Of a DNA stretch of 64,000 bases, positions 63,153 through 64,000 are shown piece by piece; positions within the stretch are counted from its first letter, which is position 1, and the number at the start of each line of letters is the position of its first letter. A program made the position numbers and the translations under genes. Origin of the DNA: Anabaena azotica FACHB-119 (GTDB lineage: Bacteria > Cyanobacteriota > Cyanobacteriia > Cyanobacteriales > Nostocaceae); the NCBI RefSeq assembly GCF_014697625.1, contig NZ_JACJSG010000026.1:1-64000 (forward strand), written 5' to 3'. The notes under the pieces were generated by a model. The model was given only the letters and a program-made list of their open reading frames with translations, did no database searches and was not told the DNA's origin.

Positions 63153-63671
63153 ATGACTTTACCAAACTGGATTACTTTTTCTCGCCTTCTTGGTGTACCA
63201 TTTCTACTATACGGCTTATACGACCCTACACCGCAGGCTAGGTGGGTGTGTTTGGCTATTTTTTTAGTTGCGGCATTAACTGACTGGTTAGATGGTTATT
63301 TAGCAAGAAAGCTGAATCAGATTAGTGATTTGGGTAAATTTCTTGACCCCTTGGTAGATAAATTTTTAGTGCTAGCGCCATTGTTGGTGTTGGTGGAATT
63401 GGGGAAAATTCCCGCTTGGGGAGTGTTTTTGATTTTAGCGCGGGAATTGGCGATCGCAGGTTGGCGAGTGAACCAAACGCAGATTACAGGGGCGAATATT
63501 TGGGGTAAGCTAAAAACGGTGAGTCAGATAGTAGCGATCGCACTATTAATTGCACCTTTATCATCAGCTTGGCAATTACCATCTTTAATTGCTTTTTGGG
63601 TATCTGTCGCCTTAACTTTAATCTCTGGGGTAATTTATCTATGGCCGCAGAAAGTCACCACTGTGGAATAA
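63153..63671 (+). CDS. pgsA: CDP-diacylglycerol-glycerol-3-phosphate 3-phosphatidyltransferase
   Basis: 172 residues from the ATG at 63153 (MTLPNWITFSRLL); the upstream extension to 63117 overlaps the Uma2 gene and is not family sequence. The CDP-alcohol phosphotransferase motif is DWLDGYLARKLNQ followed by GKFLDPLVDKF (D-G-x2-A-R-x8-G-x3-D-x3-D). It makes phosphatidylglycerol phosphate, needed for the phosphatidylglycerol of thylakoid membranes. Four to six membrane helices. The last 33 bases overlap the rfbA 3' end. Confidence 0.92.
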   Translation: MTLPNWITFSRLLGVPFLLYGLYDPTPQARWVCLAIFLVAALTDWLDGYLARKLNQISDLGKFLDPLVDKFLVLAPLLVLVELGKIPAWGVFLILARELAIAGWRVNQTQITGANIWGKLKTVSQIVAIALLIAPLSSAWQLPSLIAFWVSVALTLISGVIYLWPQKVTTVE

Positions 63672-64000
63672 TTTATCAGGTGCAAATCTTCTCCCACCAA
63701 AATAGTCATCTTCTAAAATTGACATTAAATAATGACCGTAGCTACTCTTAGCCATCGGCGCAATTAATTGTTGTAACTGTGCTGCGTCAATATAACCGTA
63801 ATTATAAGCGATTTCTTCAATACAAGCTATTTTTAATCCCTGTCTTTCCTCTAAAGTTTGGATAAAATTACTTGCTTGATGTAGAGATTCATGAGTACCA
63901 GCATCTAGCCAAGCGTATCCTCTACCTAAAATCTCTACTTGCAATTGACCTTGTTGTAAATAAGCTAAATTCACATCCGTAATTTCCAACTCATTCCGTG
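63639..64000 (-). CDS. rfbA: Glucose-1-phosphate thymidylyltransferase, C-terminal part
   Basis: The visible 119 or so codons are the C-terminal half of an RfbA/RmlA-type enzyme: RNELEITDVNLAYLQQGQL, EILGRGYAWLDAGTHESLHQ and EEIAYNYGYIDAAQLQQL. The gene begins beyond the window. It makes dTDP-glucose for rhamnose and other deoxysugars. The 3' end overlaps pgsA by 33 bases in convergent orientation. Confidence 0.9.
   Translation of the reverse strand, partial: RNELEITDVNLAYLQQGQLQVEILGRGYAWLDAGTHESLHQASNFIQTLEERQGLKIACIEEIAYNYGYIDAAQLQQLIAPMAKSSYGHYLMSILEDDYFGGRRFAPDKLFHSGDFLRP

Overview
The window is chromosomal DNA of a filamentous, very probably heterocyst-forming cyanobacterium of the Nostoc/Anabaena type. 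The evidence is the very frequent HIP1 octamer (GCGATCGC), the 7-bp tandem STRR repeats (TTGACAG, TTATCAG and relatives) between genes, a small HetP-family protein, a XisA/XisC-like recombinase, TnpB-carrying IS200/IS605 elements and several cyanobacteria-specific families (DUF2294, DUF3082, DUF1634 next to TauE, DUF1400 hydrolase). No rRNA, tRNA or CRISPR array was found.

Layout. 1-5.8 kb: a helical-carotenoid-protein remnant, a DUF6236-like protein, an aspartyl-protease pair, a ParA/ribbon-helix-helix pair, a GerMN lipoprotein and a frameshifted LOG-like gene. 5.8-10 kb: an XisA-like tyrosine recombinase and a multi-PAS histidine kinase. 10-12 kb: FecCD/FecE-type ABC importer. 12-20.5 kb: stand-alone regulators, a TPR protein, a decayed NMT1-like binding protein, a divergent trpC paralogue, a trpE remnant and a HetP-like gene, with much non-coding DNA. 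20.6-23 kb: housekeeping ksgA-ispE-DUF3082 run. 23-25 kb: a TnpB-only IS inside a cupin gene. 25.8-29 kb: topA and a PAP2 phosphatase. 29-35 kb: broken Uma2 gene, secreted protein, TauE/DUF1634 pair and MITE-riddled spacers. 35-42 kb: SDR, ferredoxin plus AprA/FrdA-like flavoprotein, 2-oxoglutarate oxygenase, GST and methyltransferase. 43-50 kb: methyltransferase, LD-carboxypeptidase, glycosyltransferase, two-domain methyltransferase and sugar-binding lipoprotein. 50-56 kb: ARD-like cupin, photolyase, receiver protein, DUF1400 hydrolase and a small secreted protein. 56-58.3 kb: complete IS605-type element (tnpA and tnpB divergent). 58-64 kb: ggt, small protein, aspA, Uma2, pgsA and the 3' part of rfbA.

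How it works together. Most genes are single transcription units separated by repeat-rich spacers. The clearest co-transcribed sets are ksgA-ispE-DUF3082, the ABC importer pair, TauE-DUF1634, the flavoprotein-ferredoxin pair (4-bp overlap), methyltransferase-GST, and the glycosyltransferase-methyltransferase pair.

The main interest is in genome dynamics. There are at least four small inverted-repeat (MITE-like) families: one has two identical 122-bp copies, another has clear 10-bp target duplications. Tandem repeats have run into the 3' ends of several genes and now encode their C-termini. Several genes are caught in decay (HCP, LOG-like, NMT1-like, trpE, cupin, Uma2, a restriction-type gene). 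The trpC paralogue lacks the expected active-site lysine and lies close to the trpE remnant, which suggests an eroding second tryptophan-type cluster. I did not see a convincing new multi-gene defence system.
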